Of a stretch of 64,000 nt of DNA, positions 15,907 through 31,101 are shown in pieces (position 1 is the first letter of the stretch; every line of letters starts with the position of its first letter). The notes beneath the pieces were generated by a model, which saw only the letters and a list, made by a program, of their open reading frames with translations, had not been told where the DNA came from and searched no databases. The translations under genes and the position numbers were made by a program. The DNA comes from Streptomyces ficellus (GTDB lineage: Bacteria; Actinomycetota; Actinomycetes; Streptomycetales; Streptomycetaceae), in contig NZ_CP034279.1 of the NCBI RefSeq assembly GCF_009739905.1, positions 3,596,001 to 3,660,000 on the forward strand, read 5' to 3'.

Positions 15907-17592
15907 CTACAGGCGGCGGCTCGCCAGGACGACCAGTGCCGCGGCGGGCAGGAAGAGCAGCAGCAGGAACACGGCCGGGCTGAGCGAGTCGTCCCGCCGG
16001 TACCGCCCGTCCGCCCGCGTGGTCAGGCTCCGCCCGTCGGGTGCCTCGGCGGTGCGCGAGCGGTCGCGCTGCCGTTCGGCGGGCGAGCGGTCGGTGGCCG
16101 GTGGGCGGGCGGCCGGTGGGCGGGCGGCCGGTGGGCGGGCGGCCGGTGGGCGGGCGGCCGGTGGGCGGGCGGCCGGTGGGCGGGCTCCGGCCCCCGCCGA
16201 GGCGCCCACGCCCGCGGTTCCTGGCGCTGGGCCGGGGGGCAGGAGGAGCCCGGCGTCCCCGAGGGCCGGAGCGGTTCCGGGTACGACGCCGGGGACGGCG
16301 GCACCGGGTACGGCACCGGGCGGGGCACCGGCGAGTGCGGCGGCTCCTGGTACGGCACCCGGGACGGCGCCGGGTACGGCCCCTGGTACGGCAGCGGCGA
16401 GTGCGGCGGCCGCGGCTGCGCCCGCGGCGGCGGCCGGGGTGCCCGGAGCGGCCACGAGCCCGGCGGCCGGGCCCGCGCCGGCGAGAACCCCGGCACCGGG
16501 GCCCGCAGGAGTGGCAACCGCACCGGCAGCGCCCGCCCCGGCGGCCCCGGTTGCCCCCGTAACCCCGGGTGGCCCGGCAGCACCGGCTGCCGCAGCAGGC
16601 GCACCGGCAGCGCCGACCGCACCGTCGGCTCCGGCACCACCGGCGGCTCCGGCAACACCGGCGGCACCTCCAACACCTCCACCCCCACCCGCCCCACCGG
16701 CTCCCCCGGGCGGCGGCAGCACCCGCAACGGGGGCGGCGGGGGCGCCGGGGGCGCCGGGCGCGGCCGCACCACGAACGGGGCGGCCGCCCGCGCCACGAG
16801 AGGCGGCGGCGGGACGAGCCGGGTACACGTCGGGCCCAGGGTGAACAGCCGGTCGGTGCCGCGCACTTCGGGCGTGCTGCGATACGTACCGGGCCGGAGA
16901 CCGTTCAGCCGCGCGACGCACACCACGACGGCGCCGGGCGCCAGGGCCTGCGGCGGCCCCGGCCGGCCGCCGCAGTCCACGGGGTGCCGCCCCAGGACGG
17001 GGTCGACGAGCCGGGTGCCGTGGACCGTGCGGTTGCCCGGGTTGGCGATGGTGTACCGGACCACGGCGCGGGGTGCCACGGAGGCGTCGACGGTGACGGC
17101 GAGCCCGAGTGCGCCGGTCACCCCCTGGTAGCCGCCCCGGGCGGAGGCGGTGGGGCGCAGGCCCAGCGACGGAACCTCCCCGCGGGCGCGCACCGTCGCG
17201 GCGTGCCGTCCCGGAGCGGCGCTGAAGCGTGCCGTACACGTGACCGTGCTCAGCCCCCGCATCCAGAAGCCCTGTCCGCGCGGACAGCGCAGCGTGCCGC
17301 GGGGTACGGAGGGGTCGGTGACCGTGACGCGGTGCAGGTCGGCGCCGGAGCGGTTGGTGAGCCGGTACCGCATGACGACCGGGTGTCCGACCCGTACACC
17401 GATGCGTTCCGCCTGCCGCGGGGGCTTCTTGTTGACGGTGACGGACAGGACGAGCGCCGACCGGCCCGTACCGCCCGCCGCGGCCTGCGGCGGCCGGGCG
17501 ACCAGCGGCCAGCCGCCCGCGTGCGCGACCAGGAGCAGGGCTCCGGCGGAAAGGAGGAGCGTTCGGGTACGGGTGCTTGGCCTGACCGCCAT
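15907..17592 (-). CDS. Secreted or surface protein with Gly/Ala-rich and RPPAA repeats
   Basis: 561-aa predicted cell-surface protein of unknown function. An N-terminal signal or anchor segment (about 12-27) is followed by two regions resembling DUF11-type repeats of bacterial surface proteins (LTNRSGADLHRVTVTDPSVP and IANPGNRTVHGTRLVDPVLG, each with paired Cys downstream). A very long low-complexity region then contains PGAVPGAVP and GAAGAAGA runs and six RPPAA units. A C-terminal membrane helix (FLLLLFLPAAALVVLASRRL) ends in a basic tail, resembling a cell-wall-proximal anchor but without an LAxTG or LPxTG motif. I prefer the ATG at 17590-17592, with GGAAGGGG upstream, over the GTG at 17631. 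The repeat region may be assembly-sensitive. Confidence 0.7.
   Translation of the reverse strand: MAVRPSTRTRTLLLSAGALLLVAHAGGWPLVARPPQAAAGGTGRSALVLSVTVNKKPPRQAERIGVRVGHPVVMRYRLTNRSGADLHRVTVTDPSVPRGTLRCPRGQGFWMRGLSTVTCTARFSAAPGRHAATVRARGEVPSLGLRPTASARGGYQGVTGALGLAVTVDASVAPRAVVRYTIANPGNRTVHGTRLVDPVLGRHPVDCGGRPGPPQALAPGAVVVCVARLNGLRPGTYRSTPEVRGTDRLFTLGPTCTRLVPPPPLVARAAAPFVVRPRPAPPAPPPPPLRVLPPPGGAGGAGGGGGVGGAAGVAGAAGGAGADGAVGAAGAPAAAAGAAGPPGVTGATGAAGAGAAGAVATPAGPGAGVLAGAGPAAGLVAAPGTPAAAAGAAAAAALAAAVPGAVPGAVPGAVPGAAALAGAPPGAVPGAAVPGVVPGTAPALGDAGLLLPPGPAPGTAGVGASAGAGARPPAARPPAARPPAARPPAARPPAARPPATDRSPAERQRDRSRTAEAPDGRSLTTRADGRYRRDDSLSPAVFLLLLFLPAAALVVLASRRL
16096..16185. repeat. 15-bp tandem repeat, six perfect copies
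   Basis: Six consecutive identical copies of GGCCGGTGGGCGGGC, encoding the RPPAA units of the surface protein on the minus strand. Because the unit is a multiple of three, copy-number change would keep the frame. Confidence 0.92.
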
Positions 17593-17761
17593 CCAGGAGG
17601 CCCCTTCCGGTCCTCGGTTGTGCCCGGACACCGGTCAGCGTCCGTCACCGGGGGAGGGCCGGAAAGCCGGGAGCCCCGGCGATTGCGCTGTCCGTGCGCG
17701 AGTGCACCGCGATGGCGGACGTGGGGCGGGTCCCGGCGCCGTACGCGAAAGATCCCCTGCG

Positions 17762-17810
17762 ACGCGAAAGATCCCCTGCGACCGGCGTCGAACGGGTCAC
17801 AGAGGATCTC
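17762..17810 (-). terminator. tRNA-Ala terminator with duplicated distal arm
   Basis: Read on the minus strand, AGATCCTCTG just after the tRNA can pair with CAGGGGATCT (one G-U), followed by TTT. The distal arm lies in a perfect 19-bp tandem duplication (17743-17761 and 17762-17780), so a second copy of the arm and its T-run follows. Confidence 0.55.
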
Positions 17811-17816
17811 GGGAGT

Positions 17817-17888
17817 GGAGCCTAGGGGAGTCGAACCCCTGACATCTGCCATGCAAAGACAGCGCTCTACCAACTGAGCTAAGGCCCC
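17817..17888 (-). tRNA. tRNA-Ala (anticodon TGC)
   Basis: 72-nt cloverleaf on the minus strand: acceptor GGGGCCT/AGGCTCC (one G-U pair), D arm GCTC...GAGC, anticodon stem CTGTC/GGCAG with loop TTTGCAT (anticodon TGC), T arm AGGGG-TTCGACT-CCCCT. The 3' CCA is not encoded, consistent with the CCA-adding enzyme gene in this window. The linkage to tRNA-Ile and gyrA is usual in Streptomyces. Confidence 0.96.
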
Positions 17889-18040
17889 GGGCACGGCCGC
17901 CGCGCGGCACGTGTCGCAGACCAGAGTACCGGGTGCCGGGGGGTGCCCCGCAAAAGGTTTGGGACTCCCGGTGGACGACCACTCTCCGTAAGATGCTGGA
18001 CGAGGTTCGCAGCAGCGAACCGAAGCGATGGGGAGACGCA

Positions 18041-18589
18041 ATGGATGCAGCACAGCAGGAAGCGACCGCGAGAGCCAGAGAGCTTCAGCGCAGTTGGTAC
18101 GGGGAGCCGTTGGGGGCGCTCTTCCGTAGGCTCATCGACGATCTGGGCCTGAACCAGGCCCGCCTCGCCGCGGTGCTCGGGCTGTCTGCTCCGATGCTGT
18201 CCCAGCTGATGAGCGGTCAGCGCGCCAAGATCGGCAACCCGGCCGTGGTGCAGCGCGTGCAGGCGCTCCAGGAGCTGGCCGGGCAGGTCGCCGACGGCAG
18301 CGTGAGCGCGGTGGAGGCCACCGACCGGATGGACGAGATCAAGAAGTCCCAGGGCGGCTCGGTCCTCACGGGCACCAGCCAGACCACGAACAGCTCCGGT
18401 GCGCCGACCGTCCGCCGCGTGGTGCGCGAGATCCAGTCGCTGCTGCGGTCGGTCTCGGCGGCCGGTGACATCATCGACGCCGCCGACTCACTCGCCCCCA
18501 CCCACCCCGAACTGGCAGAGTTCCTCCGGGTGTACGGCGCCGGGCGCACCGCTGACGCGGTCGCCCACTACGAGTCGCACCAGAGCTGA
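18041..18589 (+). CDS. Helix-turn-helix DNA-binding protein
   Basis: 182-aa regulator-like protein. An Arg/Glu-rich amphipathic N-terminus precedes an XRE-like HTH (about residues 32-65: LGLNQARLAAVLGLSAPMLSQLMSGQRAKI). The C-terminal half (TVRRVVREIQSLLRSVSAAGDIIDAADSLAPTHPELAEFLRVYGAGRTADAVAHYESH) looks like a helical effector or dimerisation region. The ATG at 18041 is chosen because GGGGAGA lies just upstream; the frame stays open to 17933 but has no good start. It is 77 bp upstream of a Ser/Thr kinase gene in the same direction, suggesting a two-gene unit. Target unknown. Confidence 0.85.
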   Translation: MDAAQQEATARARELQRSWYGEPLGALFRRLIDDLGLNQARLAAVLGLSAPMLSQLMSGQRAKIGNPAVVQRVQALQELAGQVADGSVSAVEATDRMDEIKKSQGGSVLTGTSQTTNSSGAPTVRRVVREIQSLLRSVSAAGDIIDAADSLAPTHPELAEFLRVYGAGRTADAVAHYESHQS

Positions 18590-18666
18590 CCGAAGCAGAA
18601 CGCCGGAACGGACAACTGGGCAGCCGGACAACCGGGCAAGCCGGGCAACTGGGAGCGGACAGCGCG

Positions 18667-20175
<1,509 letters not shown>

Positions 20176-20206
20176 CCGGGCCGTTCGCCACCCGGCCGCC
20201 CCGCGC

Positions 20207-21655
20207 TCACCAGGACGTCGGCGGCCCGAACTGCGGCGGTCCCGCGCTCCCCGCGTCCGGCCGGGCCGTACGGGCCGCTCGTCTCCGGGCCAGCAGTGCC
20301 CACGCGCCCAGTCCGAGCAGCAGCACCGAGCCGGCTCCGATCCCGGTGGCGGCGACGAGCTTCATCGTGCCGCTCCGCTCCGCCTCCGGGCCGCTCTGGC
20401 CGTTCGCCGCCGCCTCCTCGTCCGCCGCCGACACGTCGAAGATGCCCGCGGGTCCGTCGTAGGCCGGGGCAGGAGCCGCATCGCCCCTGACGGTGACCCG
20501 CAGCGTCAGCCCGTACGGCTTCTTCCCGAACTCCTCGGCGACCTTCGGGTTCAGGCTGACGCGCAGGTAGTACCAGCCCGCGAAGCGCGCGTTGCTGAAC
20601 TGGGCGCGGTAGTCGTACCGGTTCTCGTACTTCACCGGCGGCATCGGGTCGAGGTCCACGGATTTCTGGTCACCGTCGTAGAGGACCGAGTCCGCGCTGT
20701 TCACCACGCCCTGCATCGGGTTGAACATCGTCACGGCCAGGGCGCCGCCCACCGAGCCGCTGCCGGGCGAGCTGCCGAGGTCGGCGCTGGCGAAGAGCTG
20801 TTGGCCCCAGTCCACCGGCACCCGGTAGAAGCGCGACTGGCCGGGCTCGATGTGGTCCGTCCACTCGCCCGTGGTGAGCCCGGTCGCGTCGGAGAAGCTC
20901 GCCCCGCCCGTGCGCTCCCGCGACCCGCCGGCCGGCGCCGGGGGAGAGGCGCTGGGCCAGTTCTCGGGCGCCGCCGTCGGGCCCTCCGTCTTCAGTCCGG
21001 GCTCCAGCTCGTGCCGGATCTCCAGGTCCCACGCGTCGGCGGTGGAACCGGCGTCGCTCTCCCGCTCGATGACGGCGTAGTAGGGGCCGGCCTCCTGGCA
21101 GGTCGAGCCGTCCCGCTTCATCGTGCGGTACGCGAAGGCCGCGAGCGGCCGGGGGAAGTCGGCGGAACCGAAACGGGCGTCGTTGGAGCCGCAGTCGATG
21201 CCGTTCCGGTCCTGGACGGACACCTTCAGCCGGTCGGACGTGGCCACCTTGCTGCCGGGCTTCGGTACGGCGACGGCGGAGACGTACGCGTTGCTCTTCG
21301 CGTCGAGGTCCAGCCGGTAGACCAGCTCACTGCCGCTTTTGAGGGCGTCCTTGTACGTCTCTCCCGCGGTGAGCCGGGGCGCGTCACTGGTGCCGGCCGC
21401 GCCCCGGATCGGCGTGATGCCCTCGGCGAAGGCGTACGCGCCGGGCCCCCCGGACGAGTCGGTCGCCCCGGCCGCGCCCGGCGCCACCGCCCACGCCCGG
21501 CCCGGAAGTACCGCCGTCACGCACACCGCCACCAGTACGGCCCTCGCGACTGCCGGCACCGCCGATGCGACTGCCGGCACCGCCGATGCGACTGCCGGCA
21601 CCGCCGGTGCGGCCGGTGCCGTCGGGGCCCGCCGGCCACCCCTCCGCCTCATCAC
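20207..21655 (-). CDS. Secreted, C-terminally membrane-anchored protein of unknown function
   Basis: 482-aa type I membrane protein. An N-terminal signal peptide contains an unusual Ala/Val/Pro repeat (AVPAVASAVPAVASAVPAVARAV), encoded by 21-bp direct repeats near 21550-21612. Two extracellular beta-rich halves follow, each opening with a similar theme (YKDALKSGSELVYRLDLDA; WTDHIEPGQSRFYRVPVDWGQQLF), suggesting a duplicated jelly-roll-like or pre-peptidase-like domain. A C-terminal helix (about 433-455) and a basic tail finish it. GTG 21655 directly precedes ATG 21652; either may be used, with GAGGGGAAG upstream. It converges on the kinase gene (31-bp gap). I recognise no catalytic motif. Confidence 0.78.
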   Translation of the reverse strand: MMRRRGGRRAPTAPAAPAVPAVASAVPAVASAVPAVARAVLVAVCVTAVLPGRAWAVAPGAAGATDSSGGPGAYAFAEGITPIRGAAGTSDAPRLTAGETYKDALKSGSELVYRLDLDAKSNAYVSAVAVPKPGSKVATSDRLKVSVQDRNGIDCGSNDARFGSADFPRPLAAFAYRTMKRDGSTCQEAGPYYAVIERESDAGSTADAWDLEIRHELEPGLKTEGPTAAPENWPSASPPAPAGGSRERTGGASFSDATGLTTGEWTDHIEPGQSRFYRVPVDWGQQLFASADLGSSPGSGSVGGALAVTMFNPMQGVVNSADSVLYDGDQKSVDLDPMPPVKYENRYDYRAQFSNARFAGWYYLRVSLNPKVAEEFGKKPYGLTLRVTVRGDAAPAPAYDGPAGIFDVSAADEEAAANGQSGPEAERSGTMKLVAATGIGAGSVLLLGLGAWALLARRRAARTARPDAGSAGPPQFGPPTSW

Positions 21656-21874
21656 GCGCTTCCCCTCGTCCACTCCATGGCCGCCCCGCCCCGCGCCGGT
21701 CCCCTCGGTGAGCGACCGCGATGCCGGTCCATCCTGCCCCGCCCGTCCCGCCGCTGTCTGCGGGGACGACCGGATCGTCCCGGTTGTCCGTCGGCGGTCC
21801 CGGCCCGCCACCCGTCGATTCGCTATCGCAAGCCAGCTATTCACACACGTGAACTCAAGGGGCGGGCGGACGGC

Positions 21875-21928
21875 AAGGGGCGCTAGGGGCGCTTGGGGCG
21901 CTTGGGGCGCTAGGGGCGCTAGGGGCGC
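21875..21928. repeat. 9-bp tandem repeat, six copies
   Basis: Six consecutive 9-mers of (A/T)(A/T)GGGGCGC: AAGGGGCGC, TAGGGGCGC, TTGGGGCGC, TTGGGGCGC, TAGGGGCGC, TAGGGGCGC. They lie in the 337-bp stretch between the secreted-protein gene and the DLW-39 gene; apart from this array and the adjacent terminator I see nothing else there. Confidence 0.9.
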
Positions 21929-21933
21929 ACAGC

Positions 21934-21971
21934 AATGGGCCCCGGCCGCTTTTCAGCGGCCGGGGCCCATT
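21934..21971 (-). terminator. Strong hairpin terminator of the DLW-39 gene
   Basis: Perfect 17-bp stem (AATGGGCCCCGGCCGCT and its complement) with a TTTC loop, 21 bp past the stop of the minus-strand DLW-39 gene. Confidence 0.88.
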
Positions 21972-21992
21972 CGCGATCTGCTTGCGTGCGAC

Positions 21993-22127
21993 TCACACAC
22001 CGGAACCTGCGGGCACGGAGTCGGTCGCCTCCGTCCACAGATCCTGCTCGGCGCGGTCCGCCTGGATCTGGCGGTACACGAGGAGCCCGCCGATGGCGGC
22101 CAGTGCGACCAGGAGAAGCTTCTTCAC
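21993..22127 (-). CDS. DLW-39 family small membrane protein
   Basis: 44-aa protein: VKKLLLVALAAIGGLLVYRQ forms one membrane helix, followed by QADRAEQDLWTEATD with the DLW motif that names the family. The GTG at 22127 starts the conserved part; a longer frame to 22184 would add 19 non-conserved residues. Found next to gyrA and tRNA-Ile in many actinobacteria; function unknown. Confidence 0.88.
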   Translation of the reverse strand: MKKLLLVALAAIGGLLVYRQIQADRAEQDLWTEATDSVPAGSGV

Positions 22128-22303
22128 CGCGCGACCTCGTCTTTCCTTGACGTCGGAGACCTTCTGGCGCCCGACTATACACACCGACCGATACCGATCG
22201 GTGACCTACGTCCGTCCAGCCGACCCACCCGGTCCACCCGGCCCGCCCGCCCCACCACCGCGACCCGCGAACCCACCGCGCACACAAGCGACGGCACACA
22301 AAG

Positions 22304-22342
22304 CGATCGGCCCGGGCGGAGAATCTCCGTCCGGGCCGATCG
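22304..22342 (-). terminator. tRNA-Ile hairpin terminator
   Basis: 17-bp stem GATCGGCCCGGGCGGAG / CTCCGTCCGGGCCGATC with one G-U pair and a 3-nt loop, extendable by one C-G pair, just downstream of the minus-strand tRNA-Ile. Confidence 0.82.
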
Positions 22343-22348
22343 TCACTG

Positions 22349-22422
22349 TGGGGCTAACAGGATTTGAACCTGTGGCCTCATCCTTATCAGGGATGCGCTC
22401 TAACCAACTGAGCTATAGCCCC
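22349..22422 (-). tRNA. tRNA-Ile (anticodon GAT)
   Basis: 74-nt cloverleaf on the minus strand: acceptor GGGGCTA/TAGCCCC plus A73, D arm with AGTTGGTTA, anticodon loop CTGATAA (anticodon GAT), T loop TTCAAAT. CCA is not encoded. Confidence 0.96.
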
Positions 22423-22481
22423 TCCGCGCTGCGCGCTGACCTCTGAAGATTAGCGCACGGAGCGGCGTCTTCCCAAATCCG

Positions 22482-23135
22482 CTACTCGTCCTCGGCCAGC
22501 GTCAGCTCGACGCCACCCACGAAGCCGGCGGACAGGTTGTAGATGAAGGCGCCCAGCGTCGCGAGGGCCGTGGCGAGCACCACGTCGATCACCGCGATCA
22601 CCGAGGTGAAGAGCAGGACGCGCGGCAGCGACAGGAACGACTGGAGGTCGAAGCCGTTGCTCTCGTTGGAGCCGGTGGCCTCGCTGATCGTGCCGCCGAC
22701 GGTCGAGAAGACGCCCATCGCGTCCATGACCATCCACAGCACCGCCGCCGCCACCACCGTGCAGATGCCCAGCGCGATGGAGAGCAGGAAGCTGACCTTC
22801 ATCACCGACCACGGGTCGGCCTTGGCCACCCGCAGCCGCGCCTTGCGCGTCCGGGGCGTGGTCTTCGCGCCCGTACGCGGCCGGCGGACCGTTCCGCCGG
22901 ACGTGCCGCCCGTGGTCCCGCCGCCCGCCGCGGCACCCGCCGTACCGCCGCTCTGCGCGGCGTACGCCTGCGGCGGGTGGTACGGCTGCGCCGTCTGCTG
23001 CCCGGATACGGGCCGCTCGGCGGGCAGTGGGCCGTCCTCGTACGTGGTCACCGCACCCCCCTGGGAGTCCGTGGCAGGGCCACGGGCACCGTTCGTTCCG
23101 GAAGCGGCCGATCCGGCGCCCGTGGCCTTACTCAC
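22482..23135 (-). CDS. DUF3566 domain membrane protein
   Basis: 217-aa protein. A disordered Gly/Thr/Pro-rich N-terminus (about 1-95) is followed by the DUF3566 domain with two membrane helices (about 112-138 and 172-200). The motif RVAKADPWSVMKVSFLLSIALGI opens the domain. It begins 2 bp after the gyrA stop, so it is the third gene of the gyrB-gyrA operon, an arrangement common to actinobacteria. The mycobacterial counterpart next to gyrA (CwsA-like neighbourhood) hints at an envelope or division role, but that is inference. Confidence 0.9.
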   Translation of the reverse strand: MSKATGAGSAASGTNGARGPATDSQGGAVTTYEDGPLPAERPVSGQQTAQPYHPPQAYAAQSGGTAGAAAGGGTTGGTSGGTVRRPRTGAKTTPRTRKARLRVAKADPWSVMKVSFLLSIALGICTVVAAAVLWMVMDAMGVFSTVGGTISEATGSNESNGFDLQSFLSLPRVLLFTSVIAVIDVVLATALATLGAFIYNLSAGFVGGVELTLAEDE

Positions 23136-23137
23136 GC

Positions 23138-25840
<2,703 letters not shown>

Positions 25841-25881
25841 TGCTGGTCTTCAGTCCTTTCGTACGGTCAGCTGAGACCGAC

Positions 25882-28365
<2,484 letters not shown>

Positions 28366-28899
28366 TCAGCCGTAGGTGTCGCCCGGCCCCGTGCTGCCCG
28401 GCGCCCGCAGCGGGCCGCCGTAGCCGCGGCGGGGGCCGCCCGGGCCGAGGACCTTGATGACCCGTACCGTTCCGTGCCCCAGGTCCTCGTTCAGCCGGGC
28501 GACCAGCCGCGGCGCCAGCAGCCGCAGCTGCGTCGCCCACGCGGTGGAGTCGCACTGCACGGTGAGCACCCGCTCCTGCGGGTCCTCGTCGTACCGCAGC
28601 GGTACGCAGTGCTTGGCCAGGTCGTCGCCCACGATCTGCGGCCAGCGCCCCATCACGCCGCCGACCGCCGCGGAGGTCTCCCACCCGCGCTCGGTAATCA
28701 GCCGGTTGATCGCGGCGCCCAGCGGCAGCGGGTCGCGCCCGTCCGCGCGGGCACCGGACCGCAGGCCGCCGCCCCGCCGGGCCTGCTTCTTCTGCTGCGC
28801 CGCCGCGCCCCGCGCCTTCGCCTGTTCCTTCGCGGCACGCAGCGCGACCCGCGCGAGGTCGACCCCGGACGGCTCCGGTACGCGCGCGTCGTCCGTCAC
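28366..28899 (-). CDS. dciA: DciA-like (DUF721) replication protein
   Basis: 177-aa protein. The DUF721 domain (about 63-155) shows [33 protein letters not shown] and [33 protein letters not shown]721/DciA proteins are the ancestral loaders or operators of the replicative helicase DnaB in bacteria that lack DnaC/DnaI. The N-terminal 50 residues are basic and Ala/Gln-rich. The GTG start overlaps the recF stop by 4 bp (GTGA), giving a recF-dciA coupled pair. A much longer open frame runs upstream antisense-like through recF but lacks family sense. Confidence 0.9.
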   Translation of the reverse strand: MTDDARVPEPSGVDLARVALRAAKEQAKARGAAAQQKKQARRGGGLRSGARADGRDPLPLGAAINRLITERGWETSAAVGGVMGRWPQIVGDDLAKHCVPLRYDEDPQERVLTVQCDSTAWATQLRLLAPRLVARLNEDLGHGTVRVIKVLGPGGPRRGYGGPLRAPGSTGPGDTYG

Positions 28900-30014
28900 A
28901 GCCGCTCCACCGTGCCCTCGGACACCGCGTACCGCGTTCCCGCCAGCACCCCCGGCACGTCGTCGTCGACCGCCGCCGTCACCAGCACCTGCTCGCCCGG
29001 CGCGACCAGCTCCGCCAGCCGCTCGCGGCGCCGCGCGTCCAGCTCCGCGAAGACGTCGTCCAGCACGAGCACCGGCTCGTTGCCCTCGCCCCGCAGCAGG
29101 TCGTACGAGGCCAGCCGCAGCGCCAGGGCGTACGACCAGGACTCGCCGTGGCTGGCGTACCCCTTCGCGGGCAGCTCGCCCAGCTTGAGCACCAGGTCGT
29201 CGCGGTGCGGGCCGACCAGCGTGACGCCCCGCTCGATCTCCTGCTTGCGCACCTCGGCCATCGCGGCGATCAGCCCCTCGTACAGGGCCTCCCGGTCGTG
29301 GGCCCCGGAGACGGCACCCTTGTAATCGAGCGCCACCGGCCCGCCGCCCGGCGCGAGCTGCTCGTACGCCTTGTCGGCCAGCGGCTGGAGGGTGGACACG
29401 AGGTCGAGGCGCTGCGCCAGCAGCTCCGCGCCGGCCCGCGCCAGATGCTGGTCCCACACGTCCAGGGTGGACAGGTCCATGGAGCGGCCGCCGTGCCGCC
29501 GCGCCATGGCGGCCGACTTCAGCAGGGTGTTCCGCTGCCGCAGTACGCGCTCGTAGTCGGACCGTACGCCCGCCATCCGCGGCGCACGCGCGGTGATCAT
29601 CTCGTCGAGGAAGCGCCGCCGCTCGCCCGGGTCACCCTTGACCAGCGCCAGGTCCTCCGGCGCGAACAGCACCGTGCGGACGATGCCCAGTACGTCACGG
29701 GGCCTGACCTGGGACGACCGGTTGATACGGGCGCGGTTCGCCCGGCCCGGGTTGAGCTCCAGCTCGACGAGCTGCGACCGCTCGCCCTGCCGGACCGCCG
29801 CCCGGATGACCGCCCGCTCGGCGCCCATCCGCACCAGCGGCGCGTCGGACGACACCCGGTGGCTGCCGAGCGTCGCCAGGTATCCGACGGCCTCGACCAG
29901 ATTGGTCTTGCCCTGCCCGTTGGCGCCCACGAAGACACCGACGCCCGGATCGAGAGGGACCTCGACCCGGGCGTACGAGCGGAAGTCGGCCAGCGACAGA
30001 TGCGTGACATGCAT
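28896..30014 (-). CDS. recF: DNA replication/repair ATPase RecF
   Basis: 372-aa SMC-like ATPase that helps load RecA at gapped DNA. Walker A is [13 protein letters not shown] near residue 30 and Walker B is [11 protein letters not shown] near 300. The opening [19 protein letters not shown] is canonical. Located between gnd (58 bp upstream) and dciA (4-bp overlap). Confidence 0.97.
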   Translation of the reverse strand: MHVTHLSLADFRSYARVEVPLDPGVGVFVGANGQGKTNLVEAVGYLATLGSHRVSSDAPLVRMGAERAVIRAAVRQGERSQLVELELNPGRANRARINRSSQVRPRDVLGIVRTVLFAPEDLALVKGDPGERRRFLDEMITARAPRMAGVRSDYERVLRQRNTLLKSAAMARRHGGRSMDLSTLDVWDQHLARAGAELLAQRLDLVSTLQPLADKAYEQLAPGGGPVALDYKGAVSGAHDREALYEGLIAAMAEVRKQEIERGVTLVGPHRDDLVLKLGELPAKGYASHGESWSYALALRLASYDLLRGEGNEPVLVLDDVFAELDARRRERLAELVAPGEQVLVTAAVDDDVPGVLAGTRYAVSEGTVERL

Positions 30015-30072
30015 GATGTGCGCCGACCTTCCCCCGGCATGCCGTGCACCGCCGGGTGCACAGCCTGTGGAT

Positions 30073-30963
30073 CTACTTGCTGGACTCGCCCGCGGACGTC
30101 ACCGCGTGCCCGCCGAACTGGTTGCGCAGCGCGGCGATCATCTTCATCTGCGGCGAGTCGTCCTGCCGGGACGCGAACCGCGCGAACAGCGACGCGGTGA
30201 TCGCCGGCAGCGGGACCGCGTTGTCGATGGCGGCCTCGACGGTCCACCGGCCCTCGCCGGAGTCCTGTGCGAAACCGCGCAGCCGCTCCAGGTGCTCGTC
30301 CTCGTCCAGCGCGTTGACCGCCAGGTCGAGCAGCCAGGAACGGATGACCGTGCCCTCCTGCCAGGAGCGGAAGACCTCGCGCACGTCGGTGACGGAGTCG
30401 ACCTTCTCCAGCAGCTCCCAGCCCTCGGCGTACGCCTGCATCATGGCGTACTCGATGCCGTTGTGGACCATCTTGGCGAAGTGGCCCGCGCCGACCTTGC
30501 CCGCGTGGACGGAGCCGAACTCACCCTCGGGCTTCAGCGCGTCGAAGACCGGCTGGACCTTCGCCACGTGCTCGGCGTCGCCGCCGTACATCAGCGCGTA
30601 GCCGTTCTCCAGGCCCCAGACGCCGCCGGAGACGCCGCAGTCGACGAACCCGATGCCCTTCTCGGCCAGCTCGGCGGCGTGCTTCTCGTCGTCCGTCCAG
30701 CGCGAGTTGCCGCCGTCGACGACGATGTCGCCCGGGGCGAGCAGCTCGGCGAGCTCGTCGATCGTGGACTGGGTCGCGGCGCCGGCCGGGACCATGACCC
30801 ACACGACGCGCGGGCCCTTGAGCTTGCCCACAAGCTCCTCGAGGCTGTGGACATCGGCGAGGTCAGGGTTGCGGTCGTACCCGATGACGGTGTGACCCGC
30901 GCGGCGGATGCGCTCGCGCATGTTGCCGCCCATCTTGCCGAGACCGACGAGACCGAGCTCCAT
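30073..30963 (-). CDS. gnd: 6-phosphogluconate dehydrogenase, short (decarboxylating) type
   Basis: 296-aa oxidoreductase converting 6-phosphogluconate to ribulose 5-phosphate plus CO2 in the pentose phosphate pathway. The Rossmann motif is [15 protein letters not shown]. The substrate-binding signature [21 protein letters not shown] and catalytic region [18 protein letters not shown] are present. At about 300 aa it belongs to the short Gnd/YqeC group rather than the 470-aa enzyme. The ATG at 30961-30963 has GAGGAA upstream. Its place between dnaN and recF is a constant feature in Streptomyces. Confidence 0.94.
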   Translation of the reverse strand: MELGLVGLGKMGGNMRERIRRAGHTVIGYDRNPDLADVHSLEELVGKLKGPRVVWVMVPAGAATQSTIDELAELLAPGDIVVDGGNSRWTDDEKHAAELAEKGIGFVDCGVSGGVWGLENGYALMYGGDAEHVAKVQPVFDALKPEGEFGSVHAGKVGAGHFAKMVHNGIEYAMMQAYAEGWELLEKVDSVTDVREVFRSWQEGTVIRSWLLDLAVNALDEDEHLERLRGFAQDSGEGRWTVEAAIDNAVPLPAITASLFARFASRQDDSPQMKMIAALRNQFGGHAVTSAGESSK

Positions 30964-31101
30964 CAGAGATTCCTCAATCGTTGTGTGCGGAGAGTTCGTA
31001 CCCGCGTCCGAGCCTACGCCCGGACGCGGGCGCACACCTGTGGGGTCAGGCGCTCATCAGGCGCACGATCAGCCACTCAGCGCACCGCCCCGGCCGCGGG
31101 G

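Noticed and set aside
16096..16185. Regularly spaced repeats considered as a CRISPR array
   Set aside because: Units are contiguous 15-mers with no spacers and lie in frame in a coding region; there is no cas gene.
21846..21856. CACACGTGAA considered as a degenerate parS
   Set aside because: Only the central ACGTGAA matches; the left half lacks GTTTC.
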